Part shown: in pieces, positions 17,724-26,816 of the stretch
Numbering within the stretch: position 1 is the first letter of the stretch
How the letters are laid out: each line of letters opens with the position of its first letter
NCBI GenBank assembly: GCA_027452215.1
Contig: DAIDGQ010000032.1
Span: forward strand, 1 to 55,319
Reading direction: 5' to 3'
Origin: Granulicella sp.
GTDB lineage: Bacteria > Acidobacteriota > Terriglobia > Terriglobales > Acidobacteriaceae
Length of the DNA stretch: 55,319 nucleotides
The notes under the pieces: model-generated
Databases searched by the model: none
The model's input: only the letters and a program-made list of their open reading frames with translations
Told to the model about the DNA's origin: nothing
Made by a program: the position numbers and the translations under genes

Positions 17724-18176
17724 TTAGCGGTTGAATTGGCGGAGGTGGTGGTCGGGGTGGAGGTAGCCCCAGCGCATCCAGTCGGCGTGGTTCATGGCGC
17801 CGAAGAAGGGGTGGTCGCGGGTGTGGTTGGTGAGGGAGGAGAAGTTGTCGAATGCGTTGAGCAGGGTGTCGAGATCGTGCTCAAAGGTGGTGGTGGCCAT
17901 GCCGGGAGCTTCGAGTTTGAGCTGCGGGATGGTGGTGAGAGAGTGGGGCCACGGTGTGGCCAGTTTGAGGGCGAAGTGTTTGACTGCGGTTGGAGGAAAA
18001 GGGAGAGAGATGAAGTCGACTGGGGTATCGGCGAGGGCGTAGAGATAGGCCGCGCGGACGTGGCAGATCATTTGAGCGACGGTCATGATGCCCCACCGTG
18101 GGGCGTCGGATCGGGTGAGGGCGAGAATACGGGTGCGGATCTCGACGGCGTCTTCGGGGTGGGCCAGGGTCTTCAT
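17724..18176 (-). CDS. DinB-superfamily (DUF1569-like) protein
   Basis: This 150-residue soluble protein is probably a four-helix bundle. The C-terminus GAMNHADWMRWGYLHPDHHL plus RQF matches the metal-site end of DUF1569 proteins in the DinB superfamily, and the MTVAQMICHVRAAY stretch supplies the other histidine. The family has roles in thiol transfer and stress, but no specific reaction can be assigned. It is 26 nt upstream of recO on the same strand, so the two may be cotranscribed. Confidence 0.75.
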   Translation of the reverse strand: MKTLAHPEDAVEIRTRILALTRSDAPRWGIMTVAQMICHVRAAYLYALADTPVDFISLPFPPTAVKHFALKLATPWPHSLTTIPQLKLEAPGMATTTFEHDLDTLLNAFDNFSSLTNHTRDHPFFGAMNHADWMRWGYLHPDHHLRQFNR

Positions 18177-18227
18177 GATCGGGCTCAGAGGAACAGGGTA
18201 CGCGCAGGGCTTTGTCGTGTGCTCGGG

Positions 18228-18281
18228 AAAAGCAAAGCGCCCGGCTTGCGAAAAGCAAAGCGCGCAGCTTGGGCTGCGCGC
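18228..18281 (-). terminator. Rho-independent-like terminator after the ferredoxin gene
   Basis: GCGCGCAGC (18260-18268), loop TTGG, GCTGCGCGC (18273-18281) form a perfect 9-bp stem. Read on the minus strand it is followed by TTTGCTTTT, and it lies 29 nt after the ferredoxin stop. AAAAGCAAAGCGC occurs twice (18228-18240 and 18251-18263), so the T-rich tail has been duplicated. Confidence 0.75.
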
Positions 18282-18309
18282 TGTTGCGAAAGCTCAAAAG
18301 TAGAGAAGA

Positions 18310-18570
18310 CTAGCGGCCGAAGTGAGCTGCGTTCTTCTCCTGGAAGTCGGCCCACTTTTCTGGCAGATCATCGGCAGCATAGATGGCCGAGACTGGGCAG
18401 ACCGGAACGCAGGCTCCGCAGTCGATACACTCGACTGGATCGATGAAGAGCTGATCGTCGGTGTCGGCGCCGGGCTCATCGGCCTTGGGGTGGATACAGT
18501 CTACGGGGCAGGCGTCCACACAAGCCCGGTCCTTGGTGCCGATACAGGGTTCCGCAATTACATATGCCAT
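18310..18570 (-). CDS. fdxA: 7Fe/8Fe-type bacterial ferredoxin
   Basis: This 86-residue electron carrier has eight cysteines at residues 9, 17, 21, 25, 48, 51, 54 and 58. The spacing C-x7-C-x3-CP and then C-x2-C-x2-C-x3-CP fits a [3Fe-4S] cluster (9, 17, 58) plus a [4Fe-4S] cluster (21, 48, 51, 54), as in Azotobacter FdI; the extra cysteine found early in FdI is replaced (CIGTKDRAC). This variant is common in Actinobacteria and Acidobacteriota. A good AAGGAG lies about 9 nt before the ATG. It is monocistronic, with its own terminator. Confidence 0.9.
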   Translation of the reverse strand: MAYVIAEPCIGTKDRACVDACPVDCIHPKADEPGADTDDQLFIDPVECIDCGACVPVCPVSAIYAADDLPEKWADFQEKNAAHFGR

Positions 18571-18684
18571 CTGTCTTACTCTCCTTGGTGGTGCTGACTC
18601 GAACTACGAATGTCGGGATCATTCTAGCAACAAAATGAGTGAGTCCAAAGTCGGGAAGGATTCACAACTCGGACTGAAAAGGCC

Positions 18685-19584
18685 CTACTTATCAGGTGTC
18701 GGAGGGTCGGAGGGTGGGGGCGAGGCCTGGGCGCGGCGAGCGGCGAACTCTGCGGGAGTGGGTATGGGTTCGAGGTTGCGGCCGGCGAACATGTCGGCGA
18801 AGAGGTGCTCCATCTCGGCGTGGATGAGGCCGTTGCTGGCGAGGACCTCGCGACTGTCTAGGGTGAATTTGCTGCCGTCGAAGTGGGTGACGCAGCCTCC
18901 CGCTTCCTCGAGCAGGAGGTAGCCGGCGGAGGTGTCCCAGGGATTGAGTCCGAACTCCCAATAGCCGTCGAGACGCCCGCAGGCGACGTAGGCGAGGTCG
19001 ATTGCGGCGGAGCCGGCACGACGAACGCCATGCGAGCGCAGTGTGAATTCCTGATAAAAATGCACGTTCGGGCTGTCGTGGCGTTTCTTGCTGGGGAAGC
19101 CGGTGGCGATCAGCGATTCCTGCAACAGCCTGGCGCGCGAGACATGGATCGACTCCCCGTTGAGTGTCGCGCCGTGGCCGCGAGCGGCGGAGAACATCTC
19201 GTCGCGCAGAGGGTCGTAGATGACTCCTGCGACCATCTCGCCGTCTTCGTCGGGCGCGAGGCCGGAGGGGCGGTGCTCGCAACCGAGGACCACGCAGAAG
19301 ACGGGGAAGCCGTGGGCGAAGTTGGTGGTTCCATCGAGGGGATCGACGTACCAGCGGAACTCGCTGTCGAGAGCCTGGCGAGTTCCCTCTTCGCCGTAGA
19401 TGCCGTGATCCGGGAAGGCGGCGCGAAGCCGTGTGGTGATGAGGGCTTCGCTGGCACGGTCGGCCTCGGTGACGAGATCGACGTCGCCCTTGTACTCGGT
19501 GCGGACGCCACGGTGGTAGAAGTCTCGCAGCAAGGCTCCTGCCTCGCGCGCGATGGACTCTGCGGTGCTGAGAAGCTCTTGCAT
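18685..19584 (-). CDS. Inositol monophosphatase family protein
   Basis: This 299-residue Mg-dependent phosphatase (SuhB-like) has the motifs IYGEEGT (metal ligand Glu), YVDPLDGTTNFAHGFP and GLNPWDTSAGYLLLEEAGG in the expected order, so the active site is intact. The family hydrolyses inositol-1-phosphate and related sugar phosphates; SuhB also affects rRNA transcription in Escherichia coli. The C-terminal tail is Pro/Ala/Ser-rich. It starts 8 nt downstream of the hfq stop, which suggests cotranscription. Confidence 0.9.
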   Translation of the reverse strand: MQELLSTAESIAREAGALLRDFYHRGVRTEYKGDVDLVTEADRASEALITTRLRAAFPDHGIYGEEGTRQALDSEFRWYVDPLDGTTNFAHGFPVFCVVLGCEHRPSGLAPDEDGEMVAGVIYDPLRDEMFSAARGHGATLNGESIHVSRARLLQESLIATGFPSKKRHDSPNVHFYQEFTLRSHGVRRAGSAAIDLAYVACGRLDGYWEFGLNPWDTSAGYLLLEEAGGCVTHFDGSKFTLDSREVLASNGLIHAEMEHLFADMFAGRNLEPIPTPAEFAARRAQASPPPSDPPTPDK

Positions 19585-19592
19585 GCGGTGGG

Positions 19593-19886
19593 TTATCCTG
19601 CGCTCTCTTCGCGGTTGGCATTGCGTCGCAAACCGGAGGCTCCGCCTTCGGTGATGGTGCGGATCTGCGACTTGTAGATGAAGAGGTTGGGCTTGCCTTC
19701 GCGGGTGAGGCGCAGCATCATGTCGTCAAAGTATTCGATCCAACCGTTGACTACCTCGCCATCGCGCAGTTTGATGGCGACGGGAACCTGGCGGTCGCTG
19801 AGGGACTTGAGATACAACGCTTCTTGTCCGGTCTCTCCGGTGGGTGGACCTTTGTGACGCTTTTTCGTCGCCATATTCGTTGCCAT
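19593..19886 (-). CDS. hfq: RNA chaperone Hfq
   Basis: This is a 97-residue Sm-fold protein expected to form a hexamer that pairs small RNAs with mRNAs. Sm1 is QEALYLKSLSDRQVPVAIKL followed by DGEVVNGWIEYFD; Sm2 is NLFIYKSQIRTI. The usual YKHA of Proteobacteria is YKSQ here, which alters the proximal RNA-binding face. The start could be 19886 (MATNMATKK) or 19874. The frame is open further upstream, but that part overlaps the VWA gene and a 15-bp tandem repeat abuts the start, so the upstream extension is not favoured. No clear Shine-Dalgarno sequence is present. Confidence 0.9.
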   Translation of the reverse strand: MATNMATKKRHKGPPTGETGQEALYLKSLSDRQVPVAIKLRDGEVVNGWIEYFDDMMLRLTREGKPNLFIYKSQIRTITEGGASGLRRNANREESAG

Positions 19887-19920
19887 GGATTTTGTCGCTC
19901 TGGATTTTGTCGCTCTGGAT
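19887..19920. repeat. 15-bp tandem duplication abutting the hfq start
   Basis: GGATTTTGTCGCTCT occurs at 19887-19901 and again at 19902-19916, followed by a partial third unit GGAT (19917-19920). It occupies the hfq leader where a ribosome site would be expected. Confidence 0.9.
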
Positions 19921-19950
19921 GAATTGTACGGTGAGATTCCGAGGAACGTG

Positions 19951-20934
19951 TCAGGGTTGCCGCGTGGCGTAGTACGCGGTGCGATAGCGCAACTGGTAGC
20001 GCGCACGCAGGGCTGGATCCTTGAGTTGCAGGCGGATGTGTCGAAGGCCGGAACCGTCGACGCCGTGCGGTGGAGCATAATAGCCGACGGTGTACTGGGT
20101 GCGGAGATCGTCGGATACGTGCTGAAAGGCGGGGCCGAGGTCGTGCTTGTCCTCGACGTAGTAATACCGTCCACCCGTGTCATTGGACATCTGGATGAGG
20201 GCGTGTTCGCCTCCGGTATTGCGACCGGCGTCGGCGTCGACGGGCACGATGATGAGCGAGTAGATCATGGCGCCGGCTCGCTCAGCCTGCTCGATGGCAG
20301 CGTCGTAGCTGCCGTGGCGAGTGGTGTTTTCGCCGTCGGTGATGAGCACTACGACGCGCCGGGCACCGTTGGGGGATGGAGCTTCCGCGAGCCGCTGACT
20401 GGCAAGATAGACGGCGTCGTAGAGGGCTGTTGCATCTCCGTGACCGAGGTGGCCGAGGCCGCTCTCGATTCGCTTCGGATCGTTGGTGAAGGAGACGAGC
20501 TCGTCGACGTTATCAGCAAAGGACATGAGGTCGAGGCGATCCTGCTCGCGAAGGAGGGATTTCACAAAGGTCTTAGCGGCGTCTCGTTCTAGGTGCTCGT
20601 CGCTGAAGACACTCTCGCTGGCGTCGATGGCGAGGACGATCTCGAGGGGCGTTTTGGACTCCGTGTCGAAGAAGGCGATCTTCTGCGGGCGGTTGTCCTC
20701 GGTGAGATCGAAGTCGGTGATCTGCAGGCCGGGCACGGGTGCGCCGTGCTCATCGACCACGTTCAGAGCGACGCTGACAAGGCGGCTCTCGATGTGAAGG
20801 GTTGGGATATCGGGCGACTGATTGGCGAGTGGCGGCCGCTCCACCGGCGCGGCTTGGGGTTGCTGTGGAGTGGCGCTGGCCATACTCGGCGCGAGCAGCA
20901 GCAACGGAGCGATGGCACGAAGCGCGAGATTCAT
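19951..20934 (-). CDS. Secreted VWFA-related domain protein
   Basis: This is a 327-residue exported protein. A signal peptide (about residues 1-21) is followed by a Pro-rich stretch, a short beta domain (residues 49-93: SVALNVVDEHGAPVPGL) and a von Willebrand A domain. The metal site is complete: DASES (104-108), Thr169 in GDATAL and Asp200 in LITDGEN. The architecture is that of the VWFA-related family abundant in Acidobacteriota. The role is unknown; adhesion or assembly of a surface complex is a guess. Its ATG overlaps the moaDE stop by 4 bp, so translation is coupled to a metabolically unrelated gene. Confidence 0.85.
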   Translation of the reverse strand: MNLALRAIAPLLLLAPSMASATPQQPQAAPVERPPLANQSPDIPTLHIESRLVSVALNVVDEHGAPVPGLQITDFDLTEDNRPQKIAFFDTESKTPLEIVLAIDASESVFSDEHLERDAAKTFVKSLLREQDRLDLMSFADNVDELVSFTNDPKRIESGLGHLGHGDATALYDAVYLASQRLAEAPSPNGARRVVVLITDGENTTRHGSYDAAIEQAERAGAMIYSLIIVPVDADAGRNTGGEHALIQMSNDTGGRYYYVEDKHDLGPAFQHVSDDLRTQYTVGYYAPPHGVDGSGLRHIRLQLKDPALRARYQLRYRTAYYATRQP

Positions 20935-21659
20935 CTTCCCTGCCCTGCGATGTCTTCTGGAAACGGCTCACCGTCGGCCCAGACTGCACCGTCGATGAAC
21001 TGTTCCTTCTTCCAGATGGGGACGGTTCTTTTGAGGGTATCAATGACCCAACGACAGGCGTCGAACGCTGCTCCTCGATGCGCGGAGGCGACGGCGATGA
21101 AGATGCTGGTCTCACCGACGCTGAGGCGGCCAAGGCGATGGACGATGGCGACCTCTCGCACGCCGTAGTGCTCAATGACTTCGGAGCGAAGCAGGTGCAT
21201 TTGCTTGAGGGCCATCTCTTCATAGGCCTCGTAGTCGAGGTGCAGGGTCTGGCGGCCGCGGGTGTTGTCTCGGACGATGCCATCGAAGATGCAGACAGCG
21301 CCGTCAGCGCCTGCCTTGACGGCTCGCTCGATAGCGGCTGAGTCGATGGGCTCTCGCACGAGGGCGACGAGCTTGCTGAATTCGGGATCGGCGGACTCGC
21401 TGCCGCCGCTGACGGGAGGCAGGATGGCAACTTCGTCGCCGTCGTTCAATACCCGATCCGGGGAGGCATACGAGTGATTGACTGCGATCGCCGCGGAGCG
21501 AAGGGCCGCTTCTGGCACGGTTCCCTCGTCGGAGAGCGTCGAGAGCAATCCGGCAACAGACTCACCGGCCACGAGTTCGCGCCAGGCGCCGCCTTCGGGA
21601 AAGATCGACTTCAAAGAGCCGAAGGAGAGCAGATGCACGCGCATGGATGAGGTTCCCAT
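20931..21659 (-). CDS. Molybdopterin synthase MoaD-MoaE fusion
   Basis: This 242-residue protein joins both subunits of molybdopterin synthase, which inserts the dithiolene sulfurs into cyclic pyranopterin monophosphate. Residues 6-86 are MoaD, a ubiquitin-like fold ending ILPPVSGG; residues 95-240 are MoaE with the catalytic lysines in VPIWKKEQF (217-218) and HRLGRLSVGE. The Gly-Gly that must be free for thiocarboxylation is internal at 85-86, followed by SESADPEF, so cleavage would be needed. ATG at 21659 has TATCCT 6 nt upstream; ATG at 21644 (MRVHLLSFG) is the alternative. Confidence 0.9.
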   Translation of the reverse strand: MGTSSMRVHLLSFGSLKSIFPEGGAWRELVAGESVAGLLSTLSDEGTVPEAALRSAAIAVNHSYASPDRVLNDGDEVAILPPVSGGSESADPEFSKLVALVREPIDSAAIERAVKAGADGAVCIFDGIVRDNTRGRQTLHLDYEAYEEMALKQMHLLRSEVIEHYGVREVAIVHRLGRLSVGETSIFIAVASAHRGAAFDACRWVIDTLKRTVPIWKKEQFIDGAVWADGEPFPEDIAGQGR

Positions 21660-21706
21660 CCTTCAAGGATACTTTACTTATTGAGGGAGATTTGTCAGGC
21701 AACTGC

Positions 21707-21737
21707 TTGCCAGCGGGCTTAGGCGTTGCGGTATACT
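21707..21737 (+). promoter_or_regulatory. Possible sigma-70 promoter of mscL
   Basis: TTGCCA (21707-21712), 19-nt spacer and TATACT (21732-21737) precede mscL by about 40 nt. The -10 is good; the spacer is longer than ideal. A GGAGG (21770-21774) ribosome site follows. Confidence 0.45.
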
Positions 21738-21778
21738 CGGCGAGCAACCGAGGCTACGCTTAATACACTGGAGGATCC

Positions 21779-22177
21779 ATGATCAAAGGATTTCGTGACT
21801 TCATCCTGCGCGGCAACGTGATGGACCTGGCAGTCGCCGTCATTATCGGCGCGGCATTTACATCCATCGTCACGGCACTGACGACCAACATCATCAATCC
21901 CCTGCTCGGCGCGATTGTGGGTAAGCCAAACTTCGACTACCTGACGGGGCATCTGCACGGCGGTGAGATCAAATACGGGACGTTCCTGACCGCGATCATC
22001 AACTTTCTACTGATTGCGGCCGTTGTGTATTTCTTTCTGGTGGTCCCGACGCAATACCTATTGAAGAAATTCAACCCTCCCGTGGCCGCGCCGCCAACCA
22101 CGAAGCCGTGTCCGCAGTGCCTCGGCGACATTCCTCTGGCTGCGACGCGCTGCAAATTTTGCACCCAACCGGTCTAG
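21779..22177 (+). CDS. mscL: Large-conductance mechanosensitive channel with C-terminal zinc ribbon
   Basis: This 132-residue inner-membrane channel opens under membrane tension in hypoosmotic shock. The N-terminal helix and TM1 (MIKGFRDFILRGNVMDLAVA, then VIIGAAFTSIV) and TM2 (about residues 67-92) are normal. After a Pro-rich linker, the usual cytosolic helical bundle is replaced by a zinc-ribbon-like motif CPQC (111-114) and CKFC (125-128). GGAGG lies 4 nt before the ATG. The gene is divergent from moaDE. Confidence 0.95.
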   Translation: MIKGFRDFILRGNVMDLAVAVIIGAAFTSIVTALTTNIINPLLGAIVGKPNFDYLTGHLHGGEIKYGTFLTAIINFLLIAAVVYFFLVVPTQYLLKKFNPPVAAPPTTKPCPQCLGDIPLAATRCKFCTQPV

Positions 22178-22207
22178 TTTGCCTCGGCCCGGGCTGGAAT
22201 CTTCGCG

Positions 22208-22213
22208 TACACT
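22208..22213 (+). promoter_or_regulatory. -10-like element of the M28 peptidase gene
   Basis: TACACT at 22208-22213 lies 28 nt before the ATG at 22242, leaving a short leader that contains TTAGGAG as ribosome site. No -35 is convincing. Confidence 0.4.
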
Positions 22214-22241
22214 CCTAACAATTCCTTAGGAGCTTGTTCTC

Positions 22242-24410
22242 ATGCGTCGATCCACTGCCTGGGCCGTTTCGCTTTTTGCCCTCCCCTTCACTACCTTCGT
22301 ACAAACTTCAATCGCGCAAACACCTTCTACACAGGTCTTCGGCTATGGCGACTTCTCGCAACAGGCCAAGTGGGACAGGGCGTTCATGGCCATCCCTAAT
22401 GCGAAGCTGGCCGGCGAAGAGTTGAAGACGCTGACCGCGGAACCCCATTGGGCGAGCTCTCCTGAGGATCACAGGACGGCTCTCTACGTGGCGGAGAAGT
22501 TCAAGGCCGCGGGGCTGCATACGGAGATCCAGGAGTTCCGGGTTTGGCTGAACAAGCCCGTTAAGATTCAGATCGAAGCGTTTGACGCGACGGGCAAAAA
22601 GCTGATGTCCGGGCCAACCCCAGAGCACGTCGACCCGAAGAGCTACGGGGGGGACCCCTTTCAGGATGACCCACGCATCCTGCCCGCGTTCAATGGGTCG
22701 TCTGCATCCGGCGATGTCACGGCCGATGTGGTGTATGCAAACTACGGAACGCTCGAGGATTTCAAGCAACTGGCGTCGCTGGGCATCAGCGCCAAGGGCA
22801 AGATCGTACTCGTGCGTTATGGCGAGAACTTCCGCGGGGTGAAGGCCTATATCGCACAGCAGTATGGAGCGGCGGGAGTGCTGATCTACTCCGACCCCGC
22901 GGATGACGGCTATGCGCGCGGCGATATATATCCGCGTGGACCGTACCGTCCGGCTTCGGGCGTGCAGCGCGGCAGCGTGCAGTTTCTGCCAATCTATGCA
23001 GGCGATCCGGAGAGTCCGGGCGTGGCGGCGACTCCTGAACTGCCTGACTCCAAGCGCATCACGGATCCGGCGAAGATGAATCAGCCATCGATTCCAGTGA
23101 ACCCACTTTCGTATTCGGATGCGGCTCCGATTCTCGAGGCGCTGGATGGGTCGGCGACTCCGCGAGCGTGGCAGGGTGGGCTTCCCTTCACGTACCACCT
23201 GGGGGGAACGGGCGCGGTGAAGGTCCATATGAACCTGGTGCAGGACTACAAACTTCGTACGATCTGGGATGTGGTGGGGACGATCGAAGGCACCGATCCG
23301 GATCAGAAAAATGATTGGGTTGTGGCAGGAAATCATCGTGACGCCTGGGTCTACGGCGCGGTCGATCCGAACAGCGGAACGGCTGCGATGCTGGAGGCGG
23401 TGCATGGACTAGGCGACCTGTTGAAGCAGGGATGGAAGCCGAAGCGGAGCGTCGTGATTGCGAGTTGGGATGCGGAGGAAGAGGGTCTGATGGGCTCGAC
23501 TGAGTGGGTTGAGATGCATGCAAAGGAGCTCGCGCATGCGGTCGCGTATTTCAACACCGATGTCGGCGTTGCGGGGCCGGACTTCGATGCTTCGGCCGTG
23601 CCGTCGCTGCAGGAGTTTGTGCGCGATGTGACGCGTGAAGTACCGAGCCCGAAGGGTGGGACGGTCTATGAACAGTGGAAGACATCGCAGCAGATCGCAC
23701 CTCGTCATCGCGGTCCCGGAGTGCATGGCGAGGTGCTGGCCGGCGATGCGGTGCGGGTCGGTGATCTCGGCTCTGGCTCCGATTTCACACCGTTCTTACA
23801 ACATCTGGGCGTGCCTTCGACCGACATTGGATCGGGCGGACCATATGGGGTATATCACTCGGTCTTCGATAATTACAACTGGTTTATCAAGTTTGCAGAT
23901 CCGACGTTTGTGTATGAGCAACAGCAGGCGCGGGTGTTTGGACTGGAGATTCTGCACATGGCCGACACGGATGTCCTGCCCTACGACTATGGTCTGTATG
24001 GCAAGGACATCGAAGGCTATGTTGCTGACTCCAAGAAACGCGCGACGGCGGCGAAGATGAAAGTGGACTTCAGCGCAGCCAGCGCTGCTGCGAAACGCTT
24101 CGAGGCAGCCGGGGACAACGTGTACAAGCTGCAATCCTCCGTGATTGCGGGCGCGCATGCGACCAAGCTGAATGAGGCGTTGCGGGATGCGGAGACTGCG
24201 TTGCTGAATGAGGCAGGGCTGCCGCATCGTCCCTGGTACAAGCACACCATCTATGATCCGGGCGAGTATACGGGGTATGCGGCGGTGGTGATTCCGGGCG
24301 TGAACGAGGGCATCGATGCGGCGGACGATGAGCGCACGCAGGGACAAATCGACGCGCTGGCGGCGGCGCTGAATCAATCGTCGGCGATCTTGGAAGGTGC
24401 CGCGAAATAG
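22242..24410 (+). CDS. M28-family metallopeptidase, glutamate carboxypeptidase II-like
   Basis: This is a 722-residue exported peptidase with a signal peptide (about 1-26), a PA domain inserted in the catalytic domain (SAKGKIVLVRYGENFRGVKA) and a C-terminal transferrin-receptor-like dimerisation domain. The two-zinc site is intact: GNHRDAWVYGAVDPNSGTA (His and bridging Asp), WDAEEEGLMGSTEW (general-base Glu and zinc Glu), FNTDVG (Asp) and YHSVFDNYNW (His). The family cleaves C-terminal glutamate or other residues from peptides; the substrate here is unknown, and a role in scavenging peptides in the periplasm is an inference. AGGAG lies 9 nt upstream of the start. It is about 60 nt before the TonB-like gene. 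Confidence 0.9.
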   Translation: MRRSTAWAVSLFALPFTTFVQTSIAQTPSTQVFGYGDFSQQAKWDRAFMAIPNAKLAGEELKTLTAEPHWASSPEDHRTALYVAEKFKAAGLHTEIQEFRVWLNKPVKIQIEAFDATGKKLMSGPTPEHVDPKSYGGDPFQDDPRILPAFNGSSASGDVTADVVYANYGTLEDFKQLASLGISAKGKIVLVRYGENFRGVKAYIAQQYGAAGVLIYSDPADDGYARGDIYPRGPYRPASGVQRGSVQFLPIYAGDPESPGVAATPELPDSKRITDPAKMNQPSIPVNPLSYSDAAPILEALDGSATPRAWQGGLPFTYHLGGTGAVKVHMNLVQDYKLRTIWDVVGTIEGTDPDQKNDWVVAGNHRDAWVYGAVDPNSGTAAMLEAVHGLGDLLKQGWKPKRSVVIASWDAEEEGLMGSTEWVEMHAKELAHAVAYFNTDVGVAGPDFDASAVPSLQEFVRDVTREVPSPKGGTVYEQWKTSQQIAPRHRGPGVHGEVLAGDAVRVGDLGSGSDFTPFLQHLGVPSTDIGSGGPYGVYHSVFDNYNWFIKFADPTFVYEQQQARVFGLEILHMADTDVLPYDYGLYGKDIEGYVADSKKRATAAKMKVDFSAASAAAKRFEAAGDNVYKLQSSVIAGAHATKLNEALRDAETALLNEAGLPHRPWYKHTIYDPGEYTGYAAVVIPGVNEGIDAADDERTQGQIDALAAALNQSSAILEGAAK

Positions 24411-24470
24411 CTTACGAAGTTGCGGTTCGGGAGTCCTATAGGCAGGGCGAGTTTGTACTGCAGGAGTTGA

Positions 24471-25127
24471 ATGAGCGAAGGAAACGACAACACTAGGCAG
24501 CAAGGCGGAGGCCCGATGGCTGGTAGGAGCACGGTACTGCGCCGCTGGGTCGCTACGTCGATTGCGCTGCATGCCTGCGTGCTGGGCGCGCTGCTGTTCA
24601 CGATGCCTCCTGAGCTCATGCAAGTGGTAACTCCGGGGGATCATAGCGGGCATCTGATATCGCTGACGTATTCGCCCGGCAGCGGCGCGCCGGAGTCGAC
24701 GCTGGAGGGGCGGAAGCGGCCTGCAGCGAAGACCGTTCCCCCTCGTATAGTGGCAGTAACCGTTCCAACGCCCGTAGCGCCGCCGATCCCGCCGCCTGCA
24801 GCTCTGGCCTCGACGAGTACGGACGCAACTAGTGGGGCCGATGCGCTTGGTGATGGCAACACGACGCTTGCGCTGGTTGTCGTGCATCCACCTCCGCATC
24901 CGGATTTGAGCCAGCTTCCGGCGGGTACGCGGGGCGATGTGATCGTAGATGTGGTGATCGATAAGACGGGGCGGATCGCGAAGTTTACGATGACGCGCGG
25001 CCTCGGGCATGGCGTCGACGAGGCGGTGCTCGCCACGATCAAGCAATGGACGTTCCAGCCGGCGACGCGCAATGGAGTTCCGGTGGCCAGCGAACAGGAA
25101 CTCCTCTTCCATTACGAGCGTGGATAG
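24471..25127 (+). CDS. TonB-like energy transducer protein
   Basis: This 218-residue protein has one N-terminal membrane helix (about residues 27-46), a Pro-rich periplasmic linker (PVAPPIPPPAALAS) and a C-terminal TonB fold: GDVIVDVVIDKTGRI, GVDEAVLATIKQWTFQPA. TonB links the proton-motive force, through ExbBD, to outer-membrane receptors. No exbB/exbD is nearby, so its receptor partner is unknown. The start ATG has AGGAG 5 nt upstream. Confidence 0.85.
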   Translation: MSEGNDNTRQQGGGPMAGRSTVLRRWVATSIALHACVLGALLFTMPPELMQVVTPGDHSGHLISLTYSPGSGAPESTLEGRKRPAAKTVPPRIVAVTVPTPVAPPIPPPAALASTSTDATSGADALGDGNTTLALVVVHPPPHPDLSQLPAGTRGDVIVDVVIDKTGRIAKFTMTRGLGHGVDEAVLATIKQWTFQPATRNGVPVASEQELLFHYERG

Positions 25128-25149
25128 CTTGTAATTCAGACTGGATGAC

Positions 25150-25188
25150 AACGCAAAAAAGTGAGGCTGGAGCCTCACTTTCTGCGTT
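25150..25188. terminator. Bidirectional terminator between the tonB-like gene and thiC
   Basis: AAGTGAGGCT (25159-25168), loop GG, AGCCTCACTT (25171-25180), extended by AACGCA/TGCGTT (25150-25155/25183-25188). On the minus strand the stem is followed by six T, so it serves thiC best; on the plus strand only TTT follows. Confidence 0.85.
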
Positions 25189-25219
25189 GCAGCACCGGTT
25201 CGCGGCGCAAACGGAGTCG

Positions 25220-26767
<1,548 letters not shown>

Positions 26768-26816
26768 TTACCCAGTTATCGGATGAGTATACGCCGGGCT
26801 TGGTAGAGTGTTGAGT

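Noticed and set aside
18100..18116. GCCCC/GGGGC palindrome in the DinB-like gene
   Set aside because: It encodes the family-typical PRWG stretch, so it is explained by protein conservation.
22308..23405. A 365-codon minus-strand frame inside the M28 peptidase gene
   Set aside because: Arg/His-rich shadow with no recognisable domain.
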